This document shows positions 45,112 through 54,370 of a DNA stretch of 64,000 nucleotides, piece after piece. Origin of the DNA: Streptomyces clavuligerus (GTDB lineage: Bacteria > Actinomycetota > Actinomycetes > Streptomycetales > Streptomycetaceae); NCBI RefSeq assembly GCF_005519465.1, contig NZ_CP027858.1, positions 3,596,001 to 3,660,000 on the forward strand, given 5' to 3'. The stretch's first letter is position 1. Each line of letters opens with the position of its first letter. The position numbers and the translations under genes are program-made. The notes beneath the pieces are model-generated. The model saw only the letters and a list, made by a program, of their open reading frames with translations. It made no database searches and had not been told where the DNA came from.

Positions 45112-45945
45112 ATGACCAACCTTGTCACCGGGGCCACCGGAACCGTCGGCCGTGAGATCGTCCGCGAACTGCTGGAGCGCGGCCACGCCGTCCGCGCCCT
45201 CACCCGCGACCCGGCCGCGGCCGACCTCCCCGCCGGAGCGGAGGCCGTACGCGGTGACCTCTCCGACCCCGACTCCCTCGGGGCGGCGCTGAAGGGCGTC
45301 ACCGCACTGCACCTGATCACCTTCGACGGCCCGTACTACACCCCGCTGGAGACCGGCCCGCGGATCGTGGCACTCGCCCGGGAGGCCGGGGTCCGGCGGA
45401 TCACCGTCCTCCACGGCGGCGGCCCCACCCCGCTGGAGGACGCCGTCCGCGCGGGCGGCGTCGACTGGACCGTCCTCGTCCCCGTCGAGTTCATGGCGAA
45501 CGCGCTGGAGTGGGCCGACCCCGTCCGCACCGCCGACGAGATCGCCGAGCCCTTCACGGACCGGCTCAGCGCCATGGTCCACGAGGGGGACATCGGCGCC
45601 GTCGCCGCCGTCGCCCTCACCGAGGACGGCCACGCCGGACAGCAGTATGTGATCACCGGCCCCGAGGCCCTCACCATCCGGGACAAGACCGACATCATCG
45701 CCGCCGCGCGCGGCAGGGCGATCCGGCTGGTGGAGCTGAGCGAGGAGGCGGCCATCGCCCGCTGGCGGGCGGCCGGACACCCCCAGGACGTGATCGACTT
45801 CCTGCTGTCGGTCTACCGCGACACCCCGCCGGAGGGCCGGACCGTCTCCGGTACCGTGGAACGGGTCACCGGCCGCCCCGCCCGTACCTTCGCCCAGTGG
45901 GCGCGGGACCACGCGGACGCGTTCCGCGCCGGGGGCACCACCTGA
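45112..45945 (+). CDS. NmrA-like NAD(P)-binding protein
   Basis: 277 residues of atypical short-chain dehydrogenase. LVTGATGTVGREIVREL is the dinucleotide GxxGxxG loop at the N-terminus; RALTRDPAAADLPAGAEAVR suggests NADP preference (Arg after strand 2). It lacks the YxxxK pair of catalytic SDRs, as do NmrA sensors and isoflavone-reductase-like enzymes. Redox sensing or reduction of a quinone is possible. Confidence 0.85.
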   Translation: MTNLVTGATGTVGREIVRELLERGHAVRALTRDPAAADLPAGAEAVRGDLSDPDSLGAALKGVTALHLITFDGPYYTPLETGPRIVALAREAGVRRITVLHGGGPTPLEDAVRAGGVDWTVLVPVEFMANALEWADPVRTADEIAEPFTDRLSAMVHEGDIGAVAAVALTEDGHAGQQYVITGPEALTIRDKTDIIAAARGRAIRLVELSEEAAIARWRAAGHPQDVIDFLLSVYRDTPPEGRTVSGTVERVTGRPARTFAQWARDHADAFRAGGTT

Positions 45946-46064
45946 CCCGTCCACCGGGCCCGTAGGGCCGATCCCGGGTCGGCCCCGTAGTCCTCAGGAC
46001 GGACGCGGCGGAATCCGCACCGATGGTGACGACCGCGTCCGCCCCCTCCCCCTACCTTTTTCAC

Positions 46065-47432
46065 GTGACCCAGAAGACCCGCAGCCCCGAATACGAACTC
46101 GCCGCCGGAGCCGTCCGAGGACTCCCGCCGGAGCTCTTCCACGATGCCTTCGCCCACCGCCCGCTGCCCCGGATGAGCACCGACGGGCCCCTGACCGGCA
46201 GGCTGCCCGACGGCATACGTGGCGCGGTCGCCTGGCTCCCGCACGCCGTGGTGGCCGCTGTGGCGATGATGGCGCTGTGGATATCCGCCGTGCTCGTGAG
46301 CGCGACATCACTGGTCTCCGCCGGTGCCGGTCTGGTGATCGGGGTACTCCCCACGGCCACCCTGCTGCTGGCGCTGATACGGCCGGTCGGGGCGTTCTGG
46401 ATCTCCCTGCTCTCCACCCCGGTCGTGTCCCTCAGCTCCTCCGACCTCTGGCCGTGGTCCCTTTCGGGATTCCTCTGCCATCTGGGCGTGCTGGTCCTCG
46501 CCGCGCTGCGGACCCGGCCGGGGATCGCCGGCTGGATGTGGGGGCTGACCGCGCTCTACACGATGCTCGCCCAGATCTTCCTGGGCGGGGGCGCGCCCCC
46601 CAACTCCCCGCTGATGCTGTTCTTCGCTGCCGTGCTCCTGCTGATCACCACGCTGGTGCACATCCGGCGCAAGGCCGAGCGGGACGTCGCCGCCGAGCAG
46701 TCCGTGACCGCCGTGGAACGCGACCGCCGCACCCTGCTGGAGGAGCGCACCACCATCGCCCGTGAGCTGCACGACGTCGTCGCGCACCATATGTCCGTCG
46801 TCGCGATACAGGCCGAGGCCGCGCCCTACCGGGTGGAGAACCCGCCGCCCGAGCTGGAGAAGGCGTTCGCGACCATCCGGGAGAACGCCGTCGCCGCCCT
46901 CACCGAGCTGCGCCGCATCCTCGGGGTCGTCCGCGCGGAGGACTACGAGGCCCCCGACGCGCCGCAGCCGGTCCTCGCCGATCTGGACACCCTGCTCGAC
47001 AACGTCCGCGAGGCGGGTCTGACCACGCGGAAGACGGTCACCGGCGCGGTGCGGACCCTGCCGCAGGGCGTCGAGCTGTCGGCGTACAGAATCATCCAGG
47101 AAGCCCTGTCCAACACCCTGCGGCACGCCCCGGGCTCCACGGCGGACATCGAGGTCAGCTATGTGCTCGGCGGGCTCGGACTGCGGATCGTGAACACCGC
47201 ACCGCAGGGCCTGGTGAAGCCCTCGCCGGGGGCGGGCCACGGACTCACCGGCATGAAGGAGCGGGTGTCGATGCTGAACGGCGGTATGACCCACGGGCCG
47301 ACCGACGACGGCGGCTACGAGGTCACGGCCTTCATCCCGGTGCCGCTGGACGAGGAACCCGCCCGGGACAGGGCCATGGACGCGGCCCCGTCGGCGGATG
47401 GGCGCACGGGCGGGGAGGGAGCAGCCGCATGA
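46065..47432 (+). CDS. NarL-type sensor histidine kinase
   Basis: 455 residues. Five helices (about 50-175) form a membrane sensor. The dimerisation domain is TTIARELHDVVAHHMSVVAI, whose His is the phosphoacceptor (HisKA_3 class). The ATPase domain has ILRGHAP-like NTLRHAPGSTADIEV and GAGHGLTGMKERV. I prefer GTG 46065, since TACCTT ends 6 nt upstream; an upstream ATG at 46023 would add 14 residues. It overlaps its response regulator by 4 nt. Confidence 0.85.
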   Translation: MTQKTRSPEYELAAGAVRGLPPELFHDAFAHRPLPRMSTDGPLTGRLPDGIRGAVAWLPHAVVAAVAMMALWISAVLVSATSLVSAGAGLVIGVLPTATLLLALIRPVGAFWISLLSTPVVSLSSSDLWPWSLSGFLCHLGVLVLAALRTRPGIAGWMWGLTALYTMLAQIFLGGGAPPNSPLMLFFAAVLLLITTLVHIRRKAERDVAAEQSVTAVERDRRTLLEERTTIARELHDVVAHHMSVVAIQAEAAPYRVENPPPELEKAFATIRENAVAALTELRRILGVVRAEDYEAPDAPQPVLADLDTLLDNVREAGLTTRKTVTGAVRTLPQGVELSAYRIIQEALSNTLRHAPGSTADIEVSYVLGGLGLRIVNTAPQGLVKPSPGAGHGLTGMKERVSMLNGGMTHGPTDDGGYEVTAFIPVPLDEEPARDRAMDAAPSADGRTGGEGAAA

Positions 47433-48088
47433 CCATCAAGGTGATGATCGTCGACGACCAGATGATGGTCCGGGAGGGCTTCTCCGTCCTGCTCAACGCG
47501 ATGCCCGACATCGAGGTCGTCGGCGAGGCGGTCAACGGCCGGGAGGCCGTCACCAAGGTCGCCGAGCTGCGCCCCGACGTGGTGCTGATGGACATCCGGA
47601 TGCCCGAGCTGAACGGCATCGAGGCCACCCGCGAGATCGCCGCCACCCACCCGGAGGCCAGGGTCCTCGTCCTGACCACCTTCGACCTCGACGAATACGT
47701 GTACCAGGCGCTGCGGGCGGGCGCCTCCGGCTTCCTCCTCAAGGACGCCTCCGCCCGGCAGCTCGCCGAGGGGGTGCGGGTGGTCGCGAGCGGTGAGGCG
47801 CTGCTCGCGCCGACCGTGACCCGGCGGCTGATCAACGAGTTCTCCAAGCTGGCCCAGGCCCCCCGGATCGCCTCCGTCGCCCAGCTCGGGGAGCTGACCG
47901 AGCGCGAGACCGAGGTACTGGCGCTGATCGCGCAGGGGCTGTCGAACGCGGAGATCGCCTCCCATCTGGTGGTCGCCGAGTCCACGATCAAGACCCATGT
48001 CAGCCGGATTCTGGTGAAGCTGGGGCTGCGGGACCGCACCCAGGCGGCGGTGTTCGCGTACGAGGCACGGCTGGTCACCCCGGGCTAG
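47429..48088 (+). CDS. NarL/LuxR response regulator
   Basis: 219 residues. The receiver domain has KVMIVDDQMMVREGF with the acidic pair, and VVLMDIRMPELNG with phospho-Asp55. The effector domain (about 150-212) is ELTERETEVLALIAQGLSN, TIKTHVSRILVKLGL. ATG overlaps the kinase stop as ATGA. The signal and regulon are unknown; homologues of this pair often respond to cell-envelope stress. Confidence 0.95.
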   Translation: MTIKVMIVDDQMMVREGFSVLLNAMPDIEVVGEAVNGREAVTKVAELRPDVVLMDIRMPELNGIEATREIAATHPEARVLVLTTFDLDEYVYQALRAGASGFLLKDASARQLAEGVRVVASGEALLAPTVTRRLINEFSKLAQAPRIASVAQLGELTERETEVLALIAQGLSNAEIASHLVVAESTIKTHVSRILVKLGLRDRTQAAVFAYEARLVTPG

Positions 48089-48189
48089 CCGAAGCCGTGG
48101 CCGAGGCGTGCCTACTGACTGGTCACAAGCGGGTGGAGGTTTGCGCTCCGCTCTGGCCGCCCACCGCCGACGAGGGTTAGCGTCCGCAT

Positions 48190-49395
48190 ATGAGCGCACT
48201 TTTCGAGCCTTGGTCGCCCGCATTCGTCGCCGATCCCTACCCCGCCTACCAGCGACTGCGGGAGACGGGACGGGTCCACTGGTTCGAGCCCACCCGGCAG
48301 TGGCTCGTCCCCCACCACGAGGATGTCTCGGCGCTGCTGCGGGACCGCAGGCTGGGGCGGACCTATCTCCACCGCTTCACCCACGAGGAGTTCGGGCGGA
48401 CGGCCCCGCCCGCCGCGCACGAGCCGTTCCACACGCTCAACGACCACGGCATCCTCGATCTGGAGGCCCCGGACCACACCCGCATCCGCAGGCTGGTCAC
48501 CAAGGCGTTCACCCCCCGTACCGTCTCCGCGCTGGAGCCCACCGTCCGCAGGCTCGCCGCCGAGCTGGTCGACGGGGTGAAGCGGGCGGGCGGCGGCGAT
48601 CTGCTCGCCGATGTCGCCGAGCCGCTGCCGGTGGCCGTGATCGCGGAGATGCTGGGCATCCCGGAGTCCGACCGGGCGCTGTTGCGGCCCTGGTCGGCGG
48701 ATATCTGCGGGATGTACGAGCTGAACCCGTCCGAGGAGACGGCCCGCAGGGCGGTCACCGCGTCCCTGGAGTTCTCCGCGTATCTGCGGGAGCTGATCGC
48801 GGAACGGCGGACCCGGCCCGGCGACGACCTGATCACCGCGCTGATCGCCGCCCACGACGAGGGCGACCGGCTCAGCGAGCAGGAGATGATCTCGACCTGT
48901 GTGCTGCTGCTCAACGCGGGCCACGAGGCCACCGTGAACACCACCGCGAACGGCTGGTGGACCCTCTTCCGCCACCCCGATCAGCTCGCCGCGCTCCGGG
49001 CCGATCACACGCTGCTGCCGACGGCGATCGAGGAACTCATGCGCTACGACACCCCGCTCCAGATGTTCGAGCGCTGGGTGCTGGACGACATCGAGATCGA
49101 CGGAACGGTCATCCCGCGCGGCTCCGAACTCGCCCTGCTCTTCGGCGCCGCCAACCGCGACCCCGCCCGCTTCCCGTCCCCCGACACCCTCGACCTGACC
49201 CGTGCCGACAACCCGCACGTCACCTTCGGCGCGGGCATCCACTTCTGCCTGGGTGCCCCGCTCGCCCGCATCGAACTCGCCGCGTCCTTCGGCGAACTCC
49301 TCCGCGAGACCCCGACGCTGCGGCTCGCGGCCGAGCCGCAGTGGAAGCCGGGGTATGTGATCAGGGGCGTCCACGCGCTCCCGGTGGAGCTGTAG
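48190..49395 (+). CDS. cytochrome P450
   Basis: 401 residues. I-helix LLLNAGHEATVNTTANGW holds the AGHE(A)T oxygen-activation motif, EELMRYD is the ExxR stretch, and TFGAGIHFCLGAPLAR carries heme ligand Cys353. This is a typical soluble actinomycete class I P450, close in layout to the CYP107 type. No ferredoxin gene adjoins it. TAGCGT (48178-48183) ends 6 nt before the ATG, suggesting a leaderless message. Confidence 0.95.
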   Translation: MSALFEPWSPAFVADPYPAYQRLRETGRVHWFEPTRQWLVPHHEDVSALLRDRRLGRTYLHRFTHEEFGRTAPPAAHEPFHTLNDHGILDLEAPDHTRIRRLVTKAFTPRTVSALEPTVRRLAAELVDGVKRAGGGDLLADVAEPLPVAVIAEMLGIPESDRALLRPWSADICGMYELNPSEETARRAVTASLEFSAYLRELIAERRTRPGDDLITALIAAHDEGDRLSEQEMISTCVLLLNAGHEATVNTTANGWWTLFRHPDQLAALRADHTLLPTAIEELMRYDTPLQMFERWVLDDIEIDGTVIPRGSELALLFGAANRDPARFPSPDTLDLTRADNPHVTFGAGIHFCLGAPLARIELAASFGELLRETPTLRLAAEPQWKPGYVIRGVHALPVEL

Positions 49396-49407
49396 CGGCG
49401 GCGCGGC

Positions 49408-49839
49408 TCAGTCGACGCAGAACTCGTTGCCCTCGATGTCCTGCATCACGATGCACGATTCGTCGCCGCCGTCGTACAGCAGCCGCACCCGCACCGCGCC
49501 GAGCGGGAGCAGCCGCGCGCACTCGGCTTCGAGCGCGGCGAGGCGCTCCTTCCCCACGAGCCCGGTGCCGACCCGCACATCGAGGTGCAGCCGGTTCTTG
49601 GCCACCTTGCCCTCGGGAACACGCTGGAAGTACAGCCGGGGCCCCACCCCCGAGGGATCGACGCACGCGAACCAGGCCCCCCGCTCCTCCGGAGGCTGGG
49701 CCTGCCAGTACTCGTCCCACCCGCCGAACCCGTCATCGGGCGCCGGTACGACGTACCCCAGCACCTCGCACCAGAAACGGGCGAGACGTTCGGGTTCCGC
49801 GCAGTCGAAAGTGACCTGGAACTTCTTGATCGATGACAT
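49408..49839 (-). CDS. VOC-family (glyoxalase/bleomycin-resistance-like) protein
   Basis: 143 residues. SIKKFQVTFDCAEPERLARF opens the first beta-alpha-beta-beta-beta module, and FQRVPEGKVAKNRLHLDVRV begins the second, ending IVMQDIEGNEFCV. The Glu in EGNEF and the His of HLDV are the usual metal ligands. Substrate unknown. It converges on the P450 gene, separated by 12 nt. Confidence 0.85.
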   Translation of the reverse strand: MSSIKKFQVTFDCAEPERLARFWCEVLGYVVPAPDDGFGGWDEYWQAQPPEERGAWFACVDPSGVGPRLYFQRVPEGKVAKNRLHLDVRVGTGLVGKERLAALEAECARLLPLGAVRVRLLYDGGDESCIVMQDIEGNEFCVD

Positions 49840-49965
49840 CCACGCACCATAGCCAGGGGGTTGAGCCCGGCGCACTCCCTTTACGGCCGTGCCGACGCAG
49901 GTGCTCAGGGGGCGATCACGGGGTGTCCTTTCCGCGCTGCGGATTCCGGCCGCGAGCCGTACGCG

Positions 49966-49995
49966 TTCACACGGTCCGCAGGCCGCGAGTAGCGT
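49966..49995 (+). promoter_or_regulatory. promoter of the first XRE regulator
   Basis: TTCACA (49966-49971), 18-nt spacer, TAGCGT (49990-49995); transcription would begin about 35 nt before the ATG, leaving room for GGTGGAGG as ribosome site. Confidence 0.55.
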
Positions 49996-50035
49996 TCGGT
50001 GGAGGCTCCACTCCGTCGGACAGGACGTTACGACC

Positions 50036-51289
50036 ATGCCGTACGAACTGGAAGAGCAAGAGGCCATCGGCCGCCGGATCAAGCGTCGGCGGCTCGCCCT
50101 GGGAATGCCCCAGGCCGACCTCGGGGCCGCTGTCGGCCAGTCGCAGGGCTGGGTGTCCAAGGTCGAGAAGGGCCGTATCGAGCTGGACCGGGCCGCGCTG
50201 ATCAACAGCATCGCCGCCGCGCTGCACTGCCACCCGAACGACCTGATCGACCGCCCGTACGTCGGCACCGCGCCGGAGAACCAGTGGCAGCCGGCCGCCG
50301 CGTCCATCCTGCGGGAGCTGCGGCGCTATGACCTGACGCCGGTCTTCGACGGCACCCCCCGCCCGTCCGGCACGCTGTGGCAGGACATGAGGCGGCTGCA
50401 CCGGCTGCGGGACGCGGCGGCGAACGTGGCGATCCTCCGGAGCCTTCCCGACCTCCTGCGGGAGGCGCAGGCCCTGGCCGAGGTGGCGGCCGGGCACGAG
50501 CGGGAGGAGGCGTTCGGCATCTACGCGGTGTGCTGCAAGTTCGCCCATACCGCCGCCCATGCCCTGGGCCATCCGGAGCTGGTCGCCATGGCCTGCGAGC
50601 GGGCCGTGTGGGCGTCCCGGCTCTCCGGTGACCCGGTGCTGCCGGCGGTGGCGGACTGGATGCGGATCTGGGACATGTGGGCCACGGCGAGCTGGGCCGA
50701 CTGCCTCGCGCTGGCGGACAAGGCGCTGGGCGGGATCGAGCGGGAGTACGAGCGCGGGGACGCGCTCGCGGTACGGGCCTGGGGCAGCCTCCAGCTCCGG
50801 GCGGCGGTCTCCGCCGCCCGAGCGGGCAACGCGGGCGAGGCCGACCACCGGATCGGCCTCGCCCGGCAGGCCGCGACGCGCCTGCACCTCCCGGAAAGCG
50901 CAACGGTCGAGGACCGGCACTCGCTGACCTTCTCGGCGGGCAATGTCACCATCCACGGCATCAGCGTCGCGCTGGAGCTGAGCGACCAGACCACGGCGCT
51001 GCGCCGGAACGAACAGGCCGGGCCCGAGGAGATCGCCGCGCTCCCCAACTCCCGCCAGGGACACCACCGGATGGACCTGGCCCGTGCCTGGCTCTGGGAG
51101 GGAGACCGCCACAAGGCCCTCGGAGAGCTGCGGCAGGCCGAGGCACTCGCCCCGCAACTGGTGCGGAACCACCCCATCGCGCGGGCGACCCTCCGCAGGA
51201 TCATCCACGCCGAACGCACCGCTACACACGAGCAGTTGCGCGGCATGGCAAACCGCTTTCACCTGAACGACCAGGAGTTGTTCTCCTGA
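50036..51289 (+). CDS. XRE regulator with helical repeat domain
   Basis: 417 residues. The HTH lies at about 10-68: IGRRIKRRRLALGMPQADLG, VGQSQGWVSKVEKGR, LHCHPNDLID. The remaining 340 residues are all-helical and TPR-like (LADKALGGIEREYERGDALA, LARAWLWEGDRHKALGELRQA). Such proteins in Streptomyces often sit beside small target genes. ATG 50036. Confidence 0.85.
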   Translation: MPYELEEQEAIGRRIKRRRLALGMPQADLGAAVGQSQGWVSKVEKGRIELDRAALINSIAAALHCHPNDLIDRPYVGTAPENQWQPAAASILRELRRYDLTPVFDGTPRPSGTLWQDMRRLHRLRDAAANVAILRSLPDLLREAQALAEVAAGHEREEAFGIYAVCCKFAHTAAHALGHPELVAMACERAVWASRLSGDPVLPAVADWMRIWDMWATASWADCLALADKALGGIEREYERGDALAVRAWGSLQLRAAVSAARAGNAGEADHRIGLARQAATRLHLPESATVEDRHSLTFSAGNVTIHGISVALELSDQTTALRRNEQAGPEEIAALPNSRQGHHRMDLARAWLWEGDRHKALGELRQAEALAPQLVRNHPIARATLRRIIHAERTATHEQLRGMANRFHLNDQELFS

Positions 51290-51630
51290 TTCGTGTTCGG
51301 CGGCAACGGCCGAGGACCCCGGCGCGAAGACCTCGTCCATGACACCGGCACGAGCCCGACCGACATCGTGAGCCGAAGCGTACGAAGGCCCACTCGACGC
51401 GGGCGCCGCCGGGTGACCGCGCCCCGTGGACGTCGTTGTGCAGATCCAAGGGGCGAGGCGATGGGGAGATCCCGGCCGTCGCCCCCGCACCCCCGGGTGG
51501 AGGACGCCTTTTCGGCGTCGTGACGCCACCGGCAGAGCAGCCCCGCAGGGTGCCGATTCGGCCAACAAGGGTAAAACCAGGGCATGTTATGTGGTGCGAA
51601 GTACCGTGGTTCGGGAGAGAGGTGGGATCG
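51290..51630. other. intergenic region, no gene seen
   Basis: 341 bp between the two XRE regulator genes. I find no convincing coding region. It is AT-richer at 51560-51600 (around AACCAGGGCATGTTATGTGG), where the promoter of the second regulator probably lies. Confidence 0.6.
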
Positions 51631-52893
51631 ATGACGCAAGAAATCGGCGACAACATCAAGCGCTACCGGCGGGCCGAGGGGCTGTCCCAGGAGGAGCTGG
51701 CCGAGAAGGCGGGGCTGTCGGTCAGCACGGTGCAGAAGGCCGAACAAGGGCGTGGTGCGGTGCGCACCCAGACGCTGCACACGATCGCCCGTGGGCTCGG
51801 TGTCACCACGTCCGCCCTGTTCGTGGCAGGCCCACCCGAACCGGTGGTCGGTGACGATGCCACGAAGCAGAGTCTGGTGGCCATCCGTGCGGCGCTGATG
51901 CCGCCCATCGGGATCGACGGAGTGCTGGTGGCATCCGTTCCGAAGGTCGGTGATCTGTCCGCGCTGCGGCGGAGGGTGCTTGCTATTCATGATCTTTACC
52001 GGGTGGACGACTACGACGCGGTCGCCAGGGCACTGCCTCATCTCCTGCGCGAAGCGGAAGCGTCCGTGGCGCAGGCCGACGGCGAGAGCGCCCGGCGGAA
52101 GGCCGAGCGGGTGTGGACCATGACCCTGCTGGTCAGCGGCAAGTACCTCACGCAGGTGCGTCAGTACGATCTCGCCTACGCGGCGCTCTCCGAGGCGATT
52201 CGGAGGGCCGGTGGTGCCGGGGACCGGACGATCGCGGCGACCGGGGTGGTCGGCCTGTGCTGGCTGCTGCTGCGGCAGGATCGTTTCGGTGACTGCTACG
52301 ACCTGGCCGTCCGTACGGCAGAGGCGATGGAGCCCCGGTTCTCCGAGGTCGACCCCACTCGGGTGAGCCTCTGGGGGGAGCTGTGGATGCGCGCGGCTGC
52401 GGCGGCCGTACGGGACAACAGGCGTACCGAAGCGGCGGAAGCGCGGCGGATGGTCGCCCGTGCGTCGGCAGGGATGGTGAAGGAGGAGGGAGAGGGGACG
52501 TTCCCCTCGGTGTGGGGCAGCTTCGGGCCGGTCACCGCACGGATCAAAGCCATCGAGGACTGCTTGGTGCAGGGACACAGCCGGGCGGACGCCCGCGCCG
52601 TGCTCCGCCAGGCGGATCGCGGTGTTCTGCGGAGCGAGGCGCGCAAGCGCACGGGGAATCCCTCAGGTGCGAGCTGGGGGCGTCATCTGCTGGATGTGGC
52701 ACAGGCGCACACCCTGCTGGGCGCCCACCAGGACGCGATGGAGACGCTCGTGGTCATCAAGGCGGACAGGGGAGAGTGGATCAAGCACCAGCCCATGGCG
52801 CGGCGCATGATGGCGGACATCCTCCACAACCGAAAGAGGGGCCTTACGGCGGAGATGCGCGACATGGCCGCTCACCTGGGAGTTGTCGGCTAA
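51631..52893 (+). CDS. XRE regulator with TPR-like domain
   Basis: 420 residues. HTH at 5-60: IGDNIKRYRRAEGLSQEELA, GLSVSTVQKAEQGRGAVRTQ. A long helical region follows, with paired-helix repeats (YDLAYAALSEAIRRAGGAGD, RRKAERVWTMTLLVSGKYL). It resembles the first XRE regulator in layout but not sequence. ATG 51631 has GGTGGG upstream. It is followed by a group of very small genes that it may regulate. Confidence 0.85.
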   Translation: MTQEIGDNIKRYRRAEGLSQEELAEKAGLSVSTVQKAEQGRGAVRTQTLHTIARGLGVTTSALFVAGPPEPVVGDDATKQSLVAIRAALMPPIGIDGVLVASVPKVGDLSALRRRVLAIHDLYRVDDYDAVARALPHLLREAEASVAQADGESARRKAERVWTMTLLVSGKYLTQVRQYDLAYAALSEAIRRAGGAGDRTIAATGVVGLCWLLLRQDRFGDCYDLAVRTAEAMEPRFSEVDPTRVSLWGELWMRAAAAAVRDNRRTEAAEARRMVARASAGMVKEEGEGTFPSVWGSFGPVTARIKAIEDCLVQGHSRADARAVLRQADRGVLRSEARKRTGNPSGASWGRHLLDVAQAHTLLGAHQDAMETLVVIKADRGEWIKHQPMARRMMADILHNRKRGLTAEMRDMAAHLGVVG

Positions 52894-53016
52894 CCATCGC
52901 GTTCCGTATCAGTTTGATCACCGAGCGCAGTGGTATCGATGCCGCTGCGCCGGTGGGCCGGGGGGCGCGCCTTCCCTACGGTCTTCATGTCTGGCCTCAC
53001 ACCCCAGGAGGCAGCC

Positions 53017-53220
53017 ATGACCCACCGCAGCGACGCGGACCGTGCCCGCCGTCGCGCCCTGTACGACGCGGCAGCCGGAATCGTCGCTCCGCTGCGAACT
53101 CCGCCCCGGGCCGACGCCCTGCCGCACGACGCCGCAGGAGACGCGGCCCCTGCGGGTGGCCGGTGCTCCTGTCCGCCACGGAGCCCCCCGTGGAGCCATG
53201 CCGCGCCCGGGAGCCCCTGA
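53017..53220 (+). CDS. small hypothetical protein, 67 residues
   Basis: MTHRSDADRARRRALYDAAAG opens a basic helix; the tail is Pro/Cys/Ser-rich. AGGAGG sits 5 nt upstream of ATG 53017. The second half looks less protein-like, so only the first 45 residues are convincing. Confidence 0.5.
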   Translation: MTHRSDADRARRRALYDAAAGIVAPLRTPPRADALPHDAAGDAAPAGGRCSCPPRSPPWSHAAPGSP

Positions 53221-53268
53221 GGCCCTGCGACGCCGTGGTTCGTCAGCACCCCCATCCGGAGATTGACC

Positions 53269-53436
53269 GTGCGTCAGCCCTTTCGCAGGGGGCCGGAATT
53301 GAACCCGTTCGATTTCGGTCCCTGCGACTGCCCCAAAGCCGACTGTCCGCTCAAGCCGAGCCCCCCTCAGGACGATCCCCCACCGGAATCGAAAGGTTTT
53401 CCGTGCGACCCCGAAAGCCCCAACGGCACTCCATAG
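53269..53436 (+). CDS. small Cys-rich protein, 55 residues
   Basis: GTG 53269 with GGAGA 6 nt upstream. The protein has FDFGPCDCPKADCPLKP, four Cys in the first half, and a Pro/Glu tail with a further Cys. A CxCx4C spacing could bind zinc. It overlaps the following gene by 34 nt in another frame. Confidence 0.55.
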   Translation: MRQPFRRGPELNPFDFGPCDCPKADCPLKPSPPQDDPPPESKGFPCDPESPNGTP

Positions 53437-53534
53437 CGAGCGCCCTGGCGATTTTCTCCCTGTGGGCCATCGTCCTGGGAGTCATCGCCTCCGGGATCGC
53501 ACGAGAACTGGAAGCCCTCCGCCTGCCCGCATGA
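53403..53534 (+). CDS. small membrane protein, 43 residues
   Basis: GTG 53403 with GAAAGG 6 nt upstream. After a basic start (RPRKPQRH) comes one helix, ALAIFSLWAIVLGVIASGIA, and a short acidic end. It starts inside the Cys-rich gene, an arrangement expected of coupled translation. Confidence 0.55.
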   Translation: MRPRKPQRHSIASALAIFSLWAIVLGVIASGIARELEALRLPA

Positions 53535-53628
53535 CGGCGGCGGAGCCGTGAGACCCCCTCCGGGCCCCGGCCGTCCGCACCGGCCAGGTCCGAAGGGACG
53601 GGGGAGCGCCCCTGCGCCCGTGCTCCCC

Positions 53629-53670
53629 GGCCCCGGCCGTCCCATCGCCCCGTCAGGGACGGCCGGGGCC
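53629..53670. terminator. strong terminator
   Basis: 15-bp perfect stem (53629-53643 with 53656-53670), loop of 12. It closes the small-gene group. A second hairpin (53690-53727, arms around CGCCCCGA/TCGGGGCTT) lies in the leader of the next gene. Confidence 0.8.
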
Positions 53671-53757
53671 ACCCACCCGTGAACGCAAAGCGCCCCGACA
53701 GACCGCGGCAACGGTCCATCGGGGCTTCCACCGATCAGCCACCTGGAGCTGAACGAC

Positions 53758-54060
53758 ATGCGCGATGCTATCGCCCGTGCCCTCGCCTGGACACTGTCCC
53801 TGTTACTGCCCGCCCGCAGCCGACACCGCACCACCACACCGGCCGCCACCACCCCCGCGCCCGTATCGCCCTGGACACGCCCCTGGCCCGGCCCCAGCAG
53901 CGCCACGGCCCGCGCGATCTTCACCGCGCCGGAGACCCGAGGACTCACCCCGGAGCAGCGCGAAACCTTCTACGCGACCGCCTGGGCGGAACTCGGATAC
54001 GCCTACTCCCACGACGTCGCCATCTCCGACGTCCACCACGTCACCACGGCGGTCGCCTGA
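53758..54060 (+). CDS. hypothetical protein, 100 residues, with TTA codon
   Basis: CTGGAG lies 9 nt upstream of the ATG. The protein has a hydrophobic start (ALAWTLSLLLPA), a Thr/Ala/Pro linker, and a conserved-looking end LTPEQRETFYATAWAELGYA. Codon 16 (53803-53805) is TTA, making translation dependent on bldA. It belongs with the XRE-linked small genes. Confidence 0.7.
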   Translation: MRDAIARALAWTLSLLLPARSRHRTTTPAATTPAPVSPWTRPWPGPSSATARAIFTAPETRGLTPEQRETFYATAWAELGYAYSHDVAISDVHHVTTAVA

Positions 54061-54370
54061 GGCTCATCGATCGGCACCCTCCCGCACCGGGACGGCCCGG
54101 CCCCGTGGTGGGGGGTGCAGGGTCGTCCCCGGAAGGGACCGGCGGAGAATCACCCGCGTCCAGACGACGGACGCCCGGTCTGCCGGCCCTGAGGAGTCGA
54201 GCCCGGAGGCCCCCACATCCCGCAGCCGACGACCGACCCGAGCAAATCAAGCCCGTCCGGCGTTTGAGGACGGACCCCGCACCCAACGCAAGGCTCACGC
54301 GCAAGCCGACGGACCGGGGCGCCCCCGGCCCTCGTCAGGCCCGGCGGCACCCCGTCCGTTCCGCGGCGGA
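54061..54370. repeat. intergenic region with common Streptomyces interspersed repeat
   Basis: Convergent genes; no gene seen in this 310 bp. AAGCCCGTCCGGCGTTTGAG followed by GACGG, at about 54249-54273, matches a motif that, from memory, occurs many times between genes in Streptomyces genomes. Its role is unknown. Confidence 0.65.

Noticed and set aside
46058..46069. TTTTCACGTGACC as a second parS
   Set aside because: Only the left half matches; the right half lacks GAAAC, and it overlaps the kinase start.
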